The notes beneath the pieces were generated by a model that was given only the letters and a program-made list of their open reading frames with translations, was not told where the DNA came from and did no database searches. The translations under genes and the position numbers were made by a program. From assembly GCA_029821235.1 (NCBI GenBank), contig JALGTT010000117.1, forward strand, positions 1 through 5,246: a DNA stretch of 5,246 bases. The letters run 5' to 3'. Below, piece after piece: positions 4,965-5,246 of this stretch; the stretch's first letter is position 1, and each line of letters starts with the position of its first letter. The DNA is from Candidatus Hebobacteria bacterium. GTDB taxonomy: Bacteria; Armatimonadota; Hebobacteria; Hebobacterales; Hebobacteraceae.

Positions 4965-5246
4965 TCATCTCAGACAACGCTGCACCTTGCTCACCGCCTC
5001 CGCGATGGCGGTCATCGCCTCCGGCTCCGCCAGCAGCACGTTCTGGAAGATCCAGACCATCTCCCGGCACGCTTGCTCGGAGACGGGGCAGCGGGCCGCC
5101 ACCGCGTCCTGGTCGGGCACGAGAGGCGCGAACGCCGGCTGCCGGTAGAGGGGCACGAAGTACCCGGCCATCAGGGGAATCCCCTCGGCGTTCACCAACT
5201 CGATGAACCGCTCCTTTGGGCAGCCGCCGAATGCCTCGGCATGGTA
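4965..5246 (-). CDS. DegT/DnrJ/EryC1/StrS family aminotransferase, C-terminal part (cut by window edge)
   Basis: Ninety-three C-terminal residues are visible, running from YHAEAFGG at the right edge through CPKERFIELVNAEGIP, GYFVPLYRQPAF, CPVSEQACREMVWI and QNVLLAEPEAM to AIAEAVSKVQ and a TGA at 4967-4965. The order 'xERFxxxLxAEGIPxxxGYxPLYxxPxF' followed by 'CPVxExA' and a final helix 'IxxAVxKV' is the C-terminal domain of sugar/AHBA-type DegT aminotransferases. These are PLP enzymes that transaminate keto-sugars or related ketones, often with Glu or Gln as donor. The PLP lysine lies in the missing N-terminal part, so the substrate cannot be inferred and a catalytically altered homologue cannot be excluded. 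The frame stays open to the window edge without a proper start; a TTG at 5198 is an internal Leu codon. It is convergent with the subtilase gene, with a shared hairpin between them. Confidence 0.88.
   Translation of the reverse strand, partial: YHAEAFGGCPKERFIELVNAEGIPLMAGYFVPLYRQPAFAPLVPDQDAVAARCPVSEQACREMVWIFQNVLLAEPEAMTAIAEAVSKVQRCLR

Overview
The window is G+C-rich bacterial chromosomal DNA, roughly two-thirds G+C by eye, with long spurious antisense ORFs opposite the real genes. The gene mix is sugar-type Gfo/Idh/MocA oxidoreductase, DegT-family aminotransferase, stand-alone TrpB2, fumarylacetoacetate-hydrolase-like protein, VOC protein and secreted subtilase. This fits an environmental heterotroph, possibly of the Armatimonadota/Chloroflexota kind, but the phylum is only a guess from gene content. 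No mobile element, CRISPR array, rRNA, tRNA or defence locus is visible.

Layout. Positions 1-519 (minus strand) hold a two-gene unit. A VOC (glyoxalase-fold) gene is followed 13 nt later by the start of a fumarylacetoacetate-hydrolase-like gene that runs off the left edge. The VOC gene is broken: its first eight codons and the rest of the domain lie in different frames, and about 17 residues between them are missing. Positions 520-628 are a divergent control region with a perfect 12-bp palindrome. Positions 629-817 (plus) encode a probable 62-residue protein of unknown function with a very strong Shine-Dalgarno. Positions 976-1944 (plus) encode a Gfo/Idh/MocA oxidoreductase preceded by a 7-3-7 inverted repeat.

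Positions 2096-3466 (plus) encode a clear TrpB2-type tryptophan synthase beta chain. Its 151-nt leader can be drawn as two mutually exclusive folds, one of which hides the Shine-Dalgarno. A strong terminator-like hairpin (3499-3527) and then a good sigma-70-type promoter (3569-3597) separate it from a secreted S8 subtilase (3643-4845). The subtilase has a signal peptide, an I9-like propeptide, a Lys/Pro-rich linker and a complete catalytic set. A long hairpin at 4896-4924 lies between the subtilase and a convergent DegT/DnrJ/EryC1/StrS aminotransferase gene (minus), whose 5' part is beyond the right edge.

The genes do not form one pathway. The left unit and the oxidoreductase could belong to sugar or sugar-acid catabolism. 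TrpB2 (tryptophan from indole and serine) and the subtilase (extracellular proteolysis) look like independent transcription units. No stretch longer than 300 bases lacks a gene. The main points for follow-up are the disrupted VOC gene, the TrpB2 leader, the small unknown gene and the hairpin between the convergent genes; I do not see a convincing new multi-gene system.
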